In this document: piece after piece, positions 43,751 to 53,476 of the stretch
How the letters are laid out: each line of letters opens with the position of its first letter
Position numbering within the stretch: position 1 is the first letter of the stretch
NCBI RefSeq assembly: GCF_001748085.1
Contig: NZ_BBZK01000005.1
Span: 124,001 to 188,000, forward strand
Reading direction: 5' to 3'
Source of the DNA: Streptomyces sp. TP-A0874
GTDB taxonomy: Bacteria > Actinomycetota > Actinomycetes > Streptomycetales > Streptomycetaceae
Length of the DNA stretch: 64,000 bases
Program-made: the position numbers and the translations under genes
Notes under the pieces: generated by a model
What the model saw: only the letters and a program-made list of their open reading frames with translations
Told to the model about the DNA's origin: nothing
Databases searched by the model: none

Positions 43751-44482
43751 TCGTCCTCCTTGACGTTTGGCACATGGGCGCGCAGCACGGAACGAGCCGC
43801 AGCGCTCAAGCGTGCTGGATCTTTAGAAGATGTTGACGGATTGTAGGGAGCTGCGGTCGATCAAAACAGTGCGCGTACCCGGGAATTCACCAGCACCAGC
43901 GAAGATCAAAAAACATCGAGAGTAAAAGATCACCCGAAGGCAGGTCGGTGATCATTTCCTTGACGCGATCGGAGATGATCTGCAAATGATCTCAGCGCAT
44001 AAAGAAACACCTGTTCAACGGCGCGGATGAAAAACAAACCTGCTCGCCACGGAAGGTCGCTACAGCGGCTACCGGCGAGAACGATCACGGTGTACTGACC
44101 TCGAAGTCCGTGACGGTCCGACGAGTCGCCGATGGAACGTTTTCTCGTCGTGGATCCAGGTGTCGAGGTGCTGTCATGGGAAACAGGGGACTCGTCGGCC
44201 GTCCGGGCCTGCATCTGGGTGAGCCGGTCGAGGCGGTGGCCATGGGACGGACCGGGCGTTCGGACCCGCTGGGACGCAGGTTCACCGACTCGAGCGATAA
44301 GACAGTCACCGCCGAAGGGCTCCGCGCGGCGCCGACCACCCTCCGGTCCGGTCACGGTCCGGCCAGGCGCCGGGAGCATCAGTGAACCCGGAGGATCCCG
44401 GACCGTCAGAGCGGCGCCGGTCCCATCAGGCCCCGACGGCCCCGACAGGGCCTGACGGCTGATGGGGCCATTCCTCCGTGGC
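43751..44482. other. Intergenic region upstream of hppA
   Basis: 732 bp without a gene I can support. The part at about 43810-44060 is much more AT-rich than its surroundings and contains the inverted pair GATCATTT (43950-43957) and AAATGATC (43984-43991). It should hold the hppA promoter. A hairpin near 44422-44466 lies just after the anti-sigma factor gene. Confidence 0.5.
44422..44466 (-). terminator. Stem-loop after the bldG operon
   Basis: CCCATCAG (44422-44429) pairs with CTGATGGG (44459-44466), and an alternative inner stem pairs 44427-44433 with 44448-44454. It lies 16 bp after the anti-sigma factor stop and is the likely operon terminator. Confidence 0.6.
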
Positions 44483-44905
44483 TCAGGGCACTTCAGGCAG
44501 TTGAGTGGCCGGCCAGCTCATCCGAATGAGGCCCACGAGCCCGGAACCGGTCACCTCGAAATCATCGACGAGCCCTCTGATCACGGCAAGGCCCATCTCG
44601 TCATCGGCATCGGCGGGCCGGGCCGCCGGGCCGGAAGGCTCGCCCTCGGCACCCGAAGCCACTCCTTCGCCGACCTCGATCGAGAACTTCTTCTCCTCCT
44701 CGATCAACAACACCCGCACCGGCGCGGCCAGACCATGGCCCCTGTGCAGGCCGACAGCCCGGCTGCAGGCCTCTCCGACAGCCAGGCGGACTTCGTCCAG
44801 CACAGCCTCGTCGACCCCGGCCTTGCGCGCCACGGCCGCCGCCACCAGGCGGGCGGTCCGTACGTGCTCGGGCAGGGCGCTGAACAGCAGTTCGACGGTG
44901 GCCAT
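44483..44905 (-). CDS. Anti-sigma factor (RsbW-like ATP-binding protein)
   Basis: Serine kinase-type anti-sigma factor (140 aa) of the HATPase family, expected to bind a sigma factor and the anti-anti-sigma protein encoded just upstream. LDEVRLAVGEACSRAV is the N-box helix, but the usual ATP/Mg-binding Asn is replaced by Arg here. DDEMGLAVIRGLVDD is the glycine-containing G-box. A long Ala/Gly/Glu/Pro insert separates them. The ATG at 44905 follows GGGGAAGG. It lies 107 bp after bldG on the same strand and matches the gene that follows bldG in Streptomyces coelicolor as I recall it. The partner sigma factor is not in the window. Confidence 0.88.
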   Translation of the reverse strand: MATVELLFSALPEHVRTARLVAAAVARKAGVDEAVLDEVRLAVGEACSRAVGLHRGHGLAAPVRVLLIEEEKKFSIEVGEGVASGAEGEPSGPAARPADADDEMGLAVIRGLVDDFEVTGSGLVGLIRMSWPATQLPEVP

Positions 44906-45012
44906 GCCTTCCCCTCGGTCGCGTGTGGCATCTCTCGGGGGTCCGGGCGCAGCCACCGGCACCCCAGGCTTGCCGCGCCCCGTGCCATCGGCACGGGGCT
45001 CGCCGGCGACTG

Positions 45013-45354
45013 TCAGTCGGTGGCTGCGACAGCGTCGTCGACCGAGGTGTGGATCGGGAACACCTTGGTCAGCCCGGTGATGCGGAAAATCTTGAGGATG
45101 CGCTCCTGGTTGCACACCAGGCGCAACGAGCCCTCATTGGCACGCACCCGCTTCAGCCCGCCCACCAGGACGCCGAGACCGGTGGAGTCGAGGAAGTCGA
45201 CCCCCTCCATGTCGACGACCAGGTGGTAACTCCCGTCGTTCACAAGCTCGACCAGCTGCTCACGCAGCTTGGGCGCGGTGTATACATCGATCTCGCCACC
45301 GACTTCGACCACTGTGCGGTCGCCTACGGTCCGGGTCGACAGGGACAGGTCCAC
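45013..45354 (-). CDS. bldG: Anti-anti-sigma factor BldG
   Basis: STAS-domain anti-sigma factor antagonist (113 aa, the length of BldG) required for aerial mycelium and antibiotic production in Streptomyces. The phosphorylatable serine lies in [15 protein letters not shown]. The GTG start at 45354 ([14 protein letters not shown]) is chosen because GGAGG precedes it and homologues begin there; upstream in-frame codons are not supported. It works by partner switching: unphosphorylated BldG binds the anti-sigma factor encoded downstream. The helicase gene diverges from it with only 55 bp between starts. Confidence 0.95.
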   Translation of the reverse strand: MDLSLSTRTVGDRTVVEVGGEIDVYTAPKLREQLVELVNDGSYHLVVDMEGVDFLDSTGLGVLVGGLKRVRANEGSLRLVCNQERILKIFRITGLTKVFPIHTSVDDAVAATD

Positions 45355-45409
45355 GGATCCTCCAGCAGCTTGCAATCGAACGGTCGCCCCCCATGGATCG
45401 GCAGCCGCG

Positions 45410-47851
45410 ATGGCATTCAATCACTTACCGACCGGCGTGCACGACGCCTTGAGCGCATTGTCCGTCACTCCGGTGACACACTCGGTGCCGATGGCCGACA
45501 ACCAACTCCCGCGTGTCGGGGCCGCCCACTCCCCCGCACGGTCCGTCCTCGACCGGCTCGCCGGTAGCGCGGACCGCGCTGCGCGCATCACCCATACGGA
45601 GCACCTGCCCCCGCGCACGGGCCGTCATGCGCGCTGGCCGGAGCGGATCCGGCCAGAAGTGGTGGAGGCGGTCCGGAACGCCGGGATCGAGCACCTCTGG
45701 GAACACCAGGCCCGCGTCGCCGAGCAGGCGCTGAGCGGCACCTCCGTCGTCGTCGCGACCGGGACCGCCTCCGGCAAGACGCTCTCCTACCTGGTCCCGG
45801 TGGTCAGCACGCTGCTCGACGGCGCGGCGGAGCGGGGCGGACGGGGCACCACCGCGCTGTACCTCGCGCCGACCAAGGCCCTCGCCGCCGACCAGCGACG
45901 GTCCGTCGGCGAACTCACGGCACCGCTGGGCAGCGCCGTGCGGCCGGCGGTGTTCGACGGGGACACACCGGTCGAGGAGCGGGACTGGGCCCGGCGGTAC
46001 GCCAACTACCTGCTGACCAACCCCGACATGCTGCACCGGAGCATCCTGCCCGGGCACCCGCGTTGGTCCTCCTTCCTACGCGCACTGCGCTATGTGGTCG
46101 TCGACGAGTGCCACAGCTACCGCGGGGTCTTCGGCTCCCACGTGGCCCAGGTGATCCGCCGACTGCGGCGGGTCTGTGCGCGGTACGGCTCGGAGCCGGT
46201 CTTCCTGCTCGCCTCGGCCACGGCCTCGGAACCGGCGGAGGCCGCCGGCCGGCTGACCGGCCTTCCGGTGGTCGAGGTCACCGACGACGCCTCACCGCGC
46301 GGGGAGCTCGTCTTCGCGCTCTGGGAGCCGCCGCTGACCGAGCTCCACGGGGAGCAGGGCGCCCCGGTGCGGCGCAGCGCCACGGCGGAGACCGCCGACC
46401 TCCTCACCGACCTCGCCGTGCAGGGCACCCGCACCGTCGCCTTCGTCCGCTCCCGGCGGGCGGCCGAGATGATCGCCCTCATCGCCCAGGAACGCCTCGC
46501 GGCCGTCGACCGGTCGCTGCCCGGGCGGGTCGCCGCCTACCGCGGCGGATACCTTCCCGAGGAACGGCGTGGCCTGGAGCAAGCCCTGCACTCCGGTGAG
46601 ATCCTCGGGTTGTCCGCCACCAACGCCCTGGAACTGGGGATGGACGTCTCCGGCCTGGACGCGGTGCTGCTCGCCGGTTATCCGGGCACCCGGGCGTCCC
46701 TGTGGCAGCAGGCCGGCCGGGCCGGACGCGCCGGCCAGGGCTCGCTCGCGGTGCTGGTGGCTCGCGACGACCCGCTCGACACCTATCTCGTGCACCATCC
46801 CGAGGCGCTGTTCCGGCAGCCCGTCGAGTCGACCGTGCTGGACCCGGACAACCCCTACGTGCTGGCCCCCCACCTGTGCGCGGCAGCAGCGGAGTTGCCG
46901 CTCACCGAGGAGGATCTGGCGCTCTTCGGACCGGCGGCCCCCGGGCTCCTCCCCCAACTGGAGCGACGGAGGCTGCTGCGGCGGCGGGCGACCGCCTGGC
47001 ACTGGCCGCGCAGCGACCGGGCCGCGGACCTCGCCGACATCCGCGGCCAGGGCGGCGCCCCCGTCCAGGTGGTCGAGGCGGGCACCGGCCGACTGCTGGG
47101 CACGGTCGACGCGGCGGCGGCCCACACGACCGTCCACACCGGGGCCGTCCACCTCCACCAGGGGCGCACCTACGTGGTCCGGGAGCTGGACCTGGCGGAC
47201 TCGGTGGCGCTGGTCGAGGAGTCGTCGCCGCCCTACTCGACCACCGCCAGGGACACCACCGCCATCTCGGTGCTGGAGACCGCCACCGAGGTGCCGTGGG
47301 GCGCGGGCCGACTCTGCTTCGGCTCCGTGGAGGTCACCAACCAGGTCGTCTCCTTCCTCCGGCGCAGACTGATCACCAACGAGGTCCTCGGCGAGAGCAA
47401 GCTGGACCTGCCGCCCCGTACGCTGCGCACCCGGGCGGTGTGGTGGACGGTCACCGAGGACCAGCTCGACGAGGCGAGCATCGCTCCCGAGTCCCTGGCG
47501 GGTGCGCTGCACGCCGCCGAGCACGCCGCCATCGGAATCCTGCCGCTCTTCGCGACCTGCGATCGCTGGGACATCGGCGGTGTGTCCGTCCCGCTGCATC
47601 CGGACACCCTGTTGCCCACCGTCTTCGTCTACGACGGCCAACCGGGCGGGGCGGGCTTCTCCGAGCGGGCCTTCCAGGTGGCCTCCCGATGGCTGCGAGC
47701 GACCCGGGAAGCGATCGCCGCCTGTGAGTGCGAAGCGGGGTGTCCGTCCTGCATCCAGTCGCCGAAGTGCGGAAACGGCAACGATCCGTTGGACAAGCGG
47801 GCTGCCGTGCGGCTGCTCGGCACCCTCCTCAGCGGTGCTCCATCGGAGTGA
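45410..47851 (+). CDS. DEAD/DEAH-box helicase with DUF1998, MrfA/YprA-like
   Basis: Superfamily 2 helicase (813 aa). Walker A is [15 protein letters not shown], Walker B is [11 protein letters not shown] (DECH box), with [11 protein letters not shown] as motif III and a helicase-C domain ([21 protein letters not shown]). The C-terminal DUF1998 has a four-cysteine cluster [20 protein letters not shown], as in MrfA (YprA) of Bacillus, which repairs mitomycin-type DNA damage. Such a repair role is inference here. The start is ATG 45410, divergent from bldG. Confidence 0.92.
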   Translation: MAFNHLPTGVHDALSALSVTPVTHSVPMADNQLPRVGAAHSPARSVLDRLAGSADRAARITHTEHLPPRTGRHARWPERIRPEVVEAVRNAGIEHLWEHQARVAEQALSGTSVVVATGTASGKTLSYLVPVVSTLLDGAAERGGRGTTALYLAPTKALAADQRRSVGELTAPLGSAVRPAVFDGDTPVEERDWARRYANYLLTNPDMLHRSILPGHPRWSSFLRALRYVVVDECHSYRGVFGSHVAQVIRRLRRVCARYGSEPVFLLASATASEPAEAAGRLTGLPVVEVTDDASPRGELVFALWEPPLTELHGEQGAPVRRSATAETADLLTDLAVQGTRTVAFVRSRRAAEMIALIAQERLAAVDRSLPGRVAAYRGGYLPEERRGLEQALHSGEILGLSATNALELGMDVSGLDAVLLAGYPGTRASLWQQAGRAGRAGQGSLAVLVARDDPLDTYLVHHPEALFRQPVESTVLDPDNPYVLAPHLCAAAAELPLTEEDLALFGPAAPGLLPQLERRRLLRRRATAWHWPRSDRAADLADIRGQGGAPVQVVEAGTGRLLGTVDAAAAHTTVHTGAVHLHQGRTYVVRELDLADSVALVEESSPPYSTTARDTTAISVLETATEVPWGAGRLCFGSVEVTNQVVSFLRRRLITNEVLGESKLDLPPRTLRTRAVWWTVTEDQLDEASIAPESLAGALHAAEHAAIGILPLFATCDRWDIGGVSVPLHPDTLLPTVFVYDGQPGGAGFSERAFQVASRWLRATREAIAACECEAGCPSCIQSPKCGNGNDPLDKRAAVRLLGTLLSGAPSE

Positions 47852-48040
47852 GTGGCCGCGTCCCCCTGCCCCAGGCCGGAGTGGGCGGCCTCACCCGGCG
47901 ATCTGCGGTACGCGGCACCGACACCGGCCACCGGCGAGGTGGCGGCCCGCCGACGCTGACGGACGCCTGCCCGGCCGCCTCCTCGGAGCCCAGCGCAGCC
48001 CGGTGGGCCTCGGCAGCTCCGTGCTGCCCCCACCCGCTGG

Positions 48041-48469
48041 CTACGGCCCGGCACGGGACCGCACCCTGGCGGTGAACGGGCCGTACCCGACCTCCGCGGT
48101 GAGGTCGGCGATCTCACCACGGACCGCGCAGCGGACCACCCGCACGTCTTGAGCCACGGCCACCTTCCTGGCCAGGCCACACGCCCTCGTCTGCCCCTCC
48201 AACGCATGCCCGGCCGCGGCGAGCGCGGCGAGATCCGCTCCGCCGGCAGCCCGATGCCGAGCTCCGACCACCCCGCCCAGCGCCAACTCGGCGGCGAACA
48301 CCGCACAGAGCGCGGTGGCGGCTACGGCCGTCCACACCGTCGCCGAGCCCTGCTCCGCACCGAGTGGAGACACCCTCCGCCCCCCGGCTCGGCTCGGCAG
48401 CCGACCACGCCCTCGTCCAGGCAACCGGCCCAGACCTACCCGGCCCAGCCTTCCGCCCACCCACCGCAT
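48041..48469 (-). CDS. Rv3654c-family TadE-like membrane protein
   Basis: Small protein (142 aa) of the Rv3654c/TadE-like type at the end of the tad pilus locus. After a basic N-terminus comes GSATVWTAVAATALCAVFAA, a single transmembrane helix with the pseudopilin-like pattern, then a short extracytoplasmic domain with ADLAALAAAGHAL. The ATG at 48469 has GGGAGG 5 nt upstream. It is probably a minor pilin or assembly component. It converges with the helicase gene. Confidence 0.83.
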   Translation of the reverse strand: MRWVGGRLGRVGLGRLPGRGRGRLPSRAGGRRVSPLGAEQGSATVWTAVAATALCAVFAAELALGGVVGARHRAAGGADLAALAAAGHALEGQTRACGLARKVAVAQDVRVVRCAVRGEIADLTAEVGYGPFTARVRSRAGP

Positions 48470-48529
48470 GGCTTGCCTCCCTTCCGTACGTACCACCCGG
48501 GCCTTCTCCGACGAACAGCGCCGGGTCGC

Positions 48530-48988
48530 TCAGCGAGACCCGCCTGCTGCTCCCTTGCCTTCCGACGTGACGCTGCCTTCCGACGTGACGCCGTCCCCCT
48601 CCTCGTCCCCCGCCTCGGAACCAGCAGCGCCCTGCCCCGCTCCGGGCGGGGACGCCATGGACTCGTCCAGCGCCACCGCCTCGGCCCCCAGCCGTACCGG
48701 CAGCGCTCCCGGGCCGGCCGGGGCCTCCACACGGACTCGGACCAGGCCGTCCTCCCGCTTCACGGAGATCTCGGCACCCTCGGGCGCGGTGGTACGCGCC
48801 GCGGCCAAGGTGGCCTCCTCCGGTTCGGCGCGAGCCGCGGCCCGCGCCCCCGCACGGGCCGCGTCGACGCACTGGATCTGTGCCGCCGCGGCCATCAGCC
48901 CCCAGATCAGCGCCACCGTGAACAGCGCCATGGCCGGCAGGACCACAGCCGCCTCCGCCGTCACATACCCACGGTCAGAACTGCGCAT
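48530..48988 (-). CDS. TadE-like minor pilin
   Basis: TadE-family pseudopilin (152 aa) with MRSSDRGYVTAEAAVVLPAM, a short basic stretch and prepilin-like cleavage region before a hydrophobic helix, then a variable domain and a Gly/Glu/Ser-rich tail containing a repeated VTSEG unit. The start at 48988 overlaps the end of the upstream pilin gene by 14 bp. It is the second of three small pilin-like genes in the locus. Confidence 0.85.
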   Translation of the reverse strand: MRSSDRGYVTAEAAVVLPAMALFTVALIWGLMAAAAQIQCVDAARAGARAAARAEPEEATLAAARTTAPEGAEISVKREDGLVRVRVEAPAGPGALPVRLGAEAVALDESMASPPGAGQGAAGSEAGDEEGDGVTSEGSVTSEGKGAAGGSR

Positions 48989-49172
48989 CGAGCGCCTTGG
49001 CGACCACTGACTGAAGTGCGGAGTTGACCGCGTCACTGGTGACCACCTTGTAGAGCACCGCGCCGAAACCAGCGGCCGCGATGGTGCCCACCGCGTACTC
49101 GGCCGTCGTCATACCGGAGTCCGTCCGCCCCGCTCCGCGTACTGCGCCCCAGCGTTTCCGGATCCACTTCAC
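48975..49172 (-). CDS. Flp-type pilin (DUF4244)
   Basis: Small pilin-like protein (65 aa) from GTG at 49172 with AAGGGGAG upstream. A basic N-terminus leads to SG|MTTAEYAVGTIAAAGFGA: a glycine before the cleavage site and Glu at position +5 of the mature form, as in Flp and type IV pilins. The short length is typical of DUF4244. It would be the major subunit of a tight-adherence-type pilus assembled by the TadA/B/C proteins encoded just upstream. No prepilin peptidase is seen in the window. Confidence 0.88.
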   Translation of the reverse strand: MKWIRKRWGAVRGAGRTDSGMTTAEYAVGTIAAAGFGAVLYKVVTSDAVNSALQSVVAKALDAQF

Positions 49173-49329
49173 TTCTTCTCCCCTTCCGTCCCACTCCACC
49201 TGGTCGTGCGTCGTCGAAGCAGCTGCCGCTCCGCCTGTTCCCTTACGTGTTCGAGCCTCTACGTGTTCGAGCCTCCGCTCCCCTTCCGTCGCCGTGAGTG
49301 CGGTCAGTCGGGCGGGCCAGGGCGGTTCT

Positions 49330-50163
49330 TCAGGCTCCGCGGAGGAGCGCCGTCCCCAGCCCGATCAGCACCGGTGCCACCCCGACCGTCAGAAAGGCGG
49401 GCAGGAAACACAGCCCCAGCGGGGCGGTAGCCAGCACTCCGGCCCGTCGCGCCGCCGCGGTGGCCCTCCTCGCCTGGGCGGAGCGGTATTCGGCCGCCAG
49501 ACGTGCCACCGGTTCCACCGCGGGCACCCCCGTCGCCTGGGCCCGCTGGAGAGCGCTGGCCAGTGCTAACGCTCCGGGCAACTCGGCGAAACGGCCCCAG
49601 ACGACGCCCGGGTCCCCTCCGAGCCTGAGCTCCGCCGCCGCTCTCGCCAGGCCCTCCCCGACCGGCCCGCCGAGTGAACTCCCCACCGCGTCGGCCGCTT
49701 CGACCGGCCCAGCACCGGCCGCGAGGCAGGCGGCCAGCAGTTCTCCGGCGAACGGCAGACGCCCGTCGGACTCCTCGGAATGCTTCTCCCGGTCGGGCGT
49801 CGTCGCCGGGCGACGCTGCCACCAGACCCGCACCACGCACCCTCCCAACAGGCCGAGCGCCCAACCCGCCGCTCCGCCCAGCAGGAACGGACCGGCCGCG
49901 GCGGTGCCGACGGCGGGCAGCCAGTTCCGCAGCAACGCGGCAACGCCACCGGTGGCCGGCACGGCGTTCAGGCCGAGCCGACCGGCCCGGGGACGGGCCG
50001 ACGGAGGGCCCCGGTGGGCCGGCCCACCGGGTAGCAGTTCCGCCAGGCGTCCACCGGGTCGCCGGACGCCTCTCCCGTGGCGGCCTCCGACCGCCACGGC
50101 CGCCTTGCCGAGCGCCCAGGCGGCGAGCAGAAGCAAGCCGAGAAGGGAACCACCCCTACCCAT
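49330..50163 (-). CDS. tadC: TadC-like type II secretion F domain protein
   Basis: Inner-membrane platform protein (277 aa) of the tad pilus apparatus, with hydrophobic segments at about 5-25, 75-115 and 245-275 and a cytoplasmic T2SF domain (FAGELLAACLAAGAGPVEAA, ALQRAQATGVPAVEPVARLA). The ATG at 50163 lies within the end of tadB, an 8 bp overlap showing coupling. It pairs with TadB to form the pilus assembly platform. Confidence 0.88.
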   Translation of the reverse strand: MGRGGSLLGLLLLAAWALGKAAVAVGGRHGRGVRRPGGRLAELLPGGPAHRGPPSARPRAGRLGLNAVPATGGVAALLRNWLPAVGTAAAGPFLLGGAAGWALGLLGGCVVRVWWQRRPATTPDREKHSEESDGRLPFAGELLAACLAAGAGPVEAADAVGSSLGGPVGEGLARAAAELRLGGDPGVVWGRFAELPGALALASALQRAQATGVPAVEPVARLAAEYRSAQARRATAAARRAGVLATAPLGLCFLPAFLTVGVAPVLIGLGTALLRGA

Positions 50164-51076
50164 CGGCGGTCACCGATCCGAGAGCCTCGGCCCGCCTGAT
50201 GATGTGGGAGGTCCAGCGGAGCCCGGCGTATTCCAGCAGACCGCCGACGAGCAGGCAGGCCAGACCGACTGGGGTGTGCAACAGCACCCGGAGCGGGGAC
50301 GCGCCCAACGCCGCTCCCATCAGCAACGCGAACGCCGGTAGCCAGGCGAGCATCGTGCCCGTGGCCCGGGTGCCCGCCAGCTGGGCTGCCAGTTCGTCAG
50401 CTCGATCCCGCTCGGTGCGTAGCGAGGCGGCCACTCGTTCGAGCCCGGCTGCCAGGCCCGCTCCACCGTCCGCCGAGATCCGCCAGCAGGCAGCCACCCC
50501 CGACAACCCCTCCGCGCCCGGAACCCTGGCAGTCTCCCGCAGTACCCGCGGTACATCGCCCCCGAACCGGGCCGCCGCGGTCAGCGGCACCGCCGCCGGG
50601 CCCAGCCCCGCCGCTGCGGAGCACAGCGCCTCCAACGGCTGTCGGCCCGCCCGGAGATCACCGGCCACCGCGCCGCAGAACTCCACGACCGCGACGCCCC
50701 GCCGCTCCCGTTCCCGGGATGCCTCCCGGGAACGGGACCACCGCCGTACCAGCGGCACGGCCGCCAGCCCGGCGCCCACCGGCAGAACGGACTCCGAGAC
50801 CAGGCCGAGAACCACACCGGCCGGCGCACAGAGCCACTCCCGCCCCCACCCCGCCGCCCAACGCCCCTGCCGCAGGCGGTGTGCCTTCTCCGCCCACCCG
50901 CCGACCGGCAACGCCGTGGACGGGCTCAGGCTGTGAGCCTCGGTGTCCGACGCGGTACCGGTCAGCAGCAGTCTGGCGCGCCGCCTCCACCGGCACCGGT
51001 CCAGCCACCGTCCGGGGCCGGTCGAGGCGAAGCCGGCGGCATCCCACAGCCCTCCGTCACCTCCCACGGGGCTCAC
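50156..51076 (-). CDS. tadB: TadB-like type II secretion F domain protein
   Basis: Second platform protein (306 aa). T2SF landmarks are CGAVAGDLRAGRQPLEALCS and ADGGAGLAAGLERVAASLR, flanked by hydrophobic segments near 95-130 and 235-295. The GTG at 51076 is chosen because GAAGGAGG lies directly upstream; the frame is open further back but inside tadA. It overlaps tadA by 20 bp and tadC by 8 bp. Confidence 0.88.
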   Translation of the reverse strand: MSPVGGDGGLWDAAGFASTGPGRWLDRCRWRRRARLLLTGTASDTEAHSLSPSTALPVGGWAEKAHRLRQGRWAAGWGREWLCAPAGVVLGLVSESVLPVGAGLAAVPLVRRWSRSREASRERERRGVAVVEFCGAVAGDLRAGRQPLEALCSAAAGLGPAAVPLTAAARFGGDVPRVLRETARVPGAEGLSGVAACWRISADGGAGLAAGLERVAASLRTERDRADELAAQLAGTRATGTMLAWLPAFALLMGAALGASPLRVLLHTPVGLACLLVGGLLEYAGLRWTSHIIRRAEALGSVTADG

Positions 51077-52370
51077 CGCCTCCTTCGGCCCGGTGACCGG
51101 CTGAGCCGGCGAGCAGCCGCATGAACCGCTGATGGCCCGGGCCCGGCTCAAGGCCGGTCGGACCGGCGAGGAGCGCGGGCACGGTCTCGACGTAGCCGCC
51201 CGGGCCGCGGTCCAGCACATGCACCTCAGAGATCCGACGTTGTCCGTCGCGGTCCCGGACCAGGTGGATCAGCACCGACACCGCGGCGGCCAGTTGGCTG
51301 TGTAGCGCGGCCCGGTCCAGGCCGGCCGTCGAACCGAGCGCCTCCAGTCGGGCCGGCACGTCCGCCGCCGCGTTGGCGTGCACCGTCCCGCAGCCACCCT
51401 CATGACCGGTGTTGAGCGCCGCGAGCAGATCGGTCACCTCCTCGCCGCGGACCTCACCGACCACCAGCCGGTCCGGCCGCATCCGCAGCGCCTGCCGGAT
51501 GAGGTCCCTCAGGGTGACCCGTCCCCTCCCCTCCTGATTGGCGGGCCTGGCCTCCAACCGGGCGACGTGTGGATGGTCGGGCCGGAGTTCCGCGGAGTCC
51601 TCCGCGAGCACGATCCGCTCGTGGGGTCCCACCAACCCGAGCAGGGTGCTCAGCAGCGTCGTCTTGCCGGTACCGGTGCCGCCGCTGATCAGGAACGACA
51701 ACCGGGCTTCCAGGAGCCCTCGCAGCAACCGGTCGACGCCGGGCGGCACCGTGCCGGCATCGACCAACTCCCGGAGGTCGAACGCCTTGCGCCGTACCAC
51801 CCGCAGCGACAGACAGGCACAGCCCACGGCGATCGGCGGCAGCACGGCGTGCAACCGGGTCCCGTCCGGAAGGCGCGCGTCCACCCAGGGCCGCGCATCG
51901 TCCAGCCGCCGCCCGGCCACAGCGGCGAGACGCTGGGCGAGCCTGCGCACCGCCTCTCCGTCCGGGAAGCGCACGGGGGTCCGCTCCAGCCCCATCCCTC
52001 GGTCCACCCAGACCTGCTCCGGGGCCGTGACCAGCACATCGGTGACCTCGGGATCGGCGAGTAGGGGCTCCAGCGGTCCGGCGCCGACGAGTTCCGAGCG
52101 GAGCCGAGTCACGACCGCGAGGACTTCGGTGTCCCCCAGGAGTCGGCCCTCTTCGCGAAGGGCGGCCGCCACCGCGGCCGAGGTCGGTTCCGCCCCGGTC
52201 GCCGCGAGCCTCAGCCGTACCGCGTCCAGCAGCGGCTCGGCCAGCGGAGCGACCTGCGACGGCGAATGCCGTGCCACCATCCCGGCGCCCGGCGGCTCCC
52301 CGGCCCGAGCGGCGGTCGAACGGAGCCGGGCCGGCAGTTCCGAGCCGGACGGAACCTGCGACACGCTCAT
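51057..52370 (-). CDS. tadA: TadA/CpaF-type secretion ATPase
   Basis: Hexameric ATPase (437 aa) powering pilus assembly. Walker A is ISGGTGTGKTTLLSTLL, followed by an Asp box (IVLAEDSAELR), Walker B in MRPDRLVVGEVRGEEV, and the His box NTGHEGGCGTVHANAA. The ATG at 52370 overlaps the ssd stop (ATGA). It is the only ATPase in the locus, so a single enzyme should drive both extension and retraction. Confidence 0.94.
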   Translation of the reverse strand: MSVSQVPSGSELPARLRSTAARAGEPPGAGMVARHSPSQVAPLAEPLLDAVRLRLAATGAEPTSAAVAAALREEGRLLGDTEVLAVVTRLRSELVGAGPLEPLLADPEVTDVLVTAPEQVWVDRGMGLERTPVRFPDGEAVRRLAQRLAAVAGRRLDDARPWVDARLPDGTRLHAVLPPIAVGCACLSLRVVRRKAFDLRELVDAGTVPPGVDRLLRGLLEARLSFLISGGTGTGKTTLLSTLLGLVGPHERIVLAEDSAELRPDHPHVARLEARPANQEGRGRVTLRDLIRQALRMRPDRLVVGEVRGEEVTDLLAALNTGHEGGCGTVHANAAADVPARLEALGSTAGLDRAALHSQLAAAVSVLIHLVRDRDGQRRISEVHVLDRGPGGYVETVPALLAGPTGLEPGPGHQRFMRLLAGSAGHRAEGGGEPRGR

Positions 52371-53476
52371 CCCCGGCCTCCTACGTCGGCCAGCGCCCGA
52401 TCCCAGAAGAGGCCGCAGAAGCGGGCCAGTGGGCCATCGCCGTGGGAGCCCGGTACGGCCCCCCGCTCCACCAGCCGGGCCAGTCCAGACTCCGACGGCA
52501 GCTCACCCACCAGCGGCAAGCCGAGCAGCCGGGCGATCTCCTCCCCCCGTAGTCCGGAGGTGGGTGAGCCGCGCACCACCACCCGGAGGTCCCGCAGCAC
52601 CATGCGCAAGGCCGAGCTGATCCGCTGGGCGGCCGCCACCGCCCGCAGCTCCGCCGGCACCACCAGCAGGCCCATGTCCAGTTGCGCAAGCGCCTCGGCC
52701 GCCGCGCCGTCCATCCGCCGCGGCAGGTCGACCACGACCACCCCGTCTCGCCGCCGCGCGGCCGCGAGCACCGAGCGCGCCGCCTCCGGCCGCACGACCA
52801 CCGCTTCGCCTCGGTCCCAGCTGAGTAGGCGCAGGGAGTGCAGCGCGGGCAGCGACTCCTCGAGCGCGCCACCGGCCACCCGCCCTGAGGAGCGGGCGAA
52901 AGCGGGCCATCGGAGCCCCTCCGCGCTCTCCCCTCCGAGCAGCACGTCCAGACCACCGCCGAGCGGGTCCCCGTCGACCAGGACCGTGCGTCTGCCGGAC
53001 CGTGCCGCGGTCACGGCCAGCGCGCAGGCGAGAGTGGACGCGCCGGCTCCGCCACGACCGCCCACCACGCCCACCGTCACCGCCTGCCCCCCGCTTCCCT
53101 CGGTGGCGTCGGCGATCCGGTCAACCAGCCAGGTCTCCGCATCCGGCAGCAGGGCGACGTGCTCCGCGCCGATGGCGACCGCCCGCCGCCAGATGCCGGC
53201 GTCGTCCGGATCGCGGCCCACGAGCACCACCGCCGGCCGTCGCGGGGCGGTGCCGACCAGGCCGGCGGCCGCGTCGTCGCCGACGAGGACCAGCGGTGGC
53301 CGCTCCCAGCCCGGCTCCCGAGCGGTCGTGCCTTCGGCCACCGCCGGCTGTACGCCCGCCGCGGCGCAGAGCCGCAGCAGATCGTCGAGCAACCGCTCGT
53401 CCCGGGAGACGACCAGCGGCGCGCCCGGCTGCGCTTCAGGGGGTCTGAGCAGTTCGGATGTGCTGGATCCGGCCAT
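52367..53476 (-). CDS. ssd: Septum-site determining protein (Ssd/CpaE/MinD-like)
   Basis: ParA/MinD-superfamily protein (369 aa) with an N-terminal receiver-like region lacking a clear phospho-Asp site, a deviant Walker A GVVGGRGGAGASTLACAL near residue 140, TVLVDGDPLGGGLDVLLGG and DGVVVVDLPRRMDG. Actinobacterial homologues (Ssd) influence septation and head the tad locus, where they probably place the pilus machinery. The start is ATG 53476 with CAGGAG upstream. It is the first gene of the seven-gene locus. Confidence 0.88.
   Translation of the reverse strand: MAGSSTSELLRPPEAQPGAPLVVSRDERLLDDLLRLCAAAGVQPAVAEGTTAREPGWERPPLVLVGDDAAAGLVGTAPRRPAVVLVGRDPDDAGIWRRAVAIGAEHVALLPDAETWLVDRIADATEGSGGQAVTVGVVGGRGGAGASTLACALAVTAARSGRRTVLVDGDPLGGGLDVLLGGESAEGLRWPAFARSSGRVAGGALEESLPALHSLRLLSWDRGEAVVVRPEAARSVLAAARRRDGVVVVDLPRRMDGAAAEALAQLDMGLLVVPAELRAVAAAQRISSALRMVLRDLRVVVRGSPTSGLRGEEIARLLGLPLVGELPSESGLARLVERGAVPGSHGDGPLARFCGLFWDRALADVGGRG

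Noticed and set aside
43930..44379. 149-codon minus-strand frame between hppA and the anti-sigma gene
   Set aside because: It runs through the AT-rich non-coding island with unusual codons and shows no domain; likely chance.
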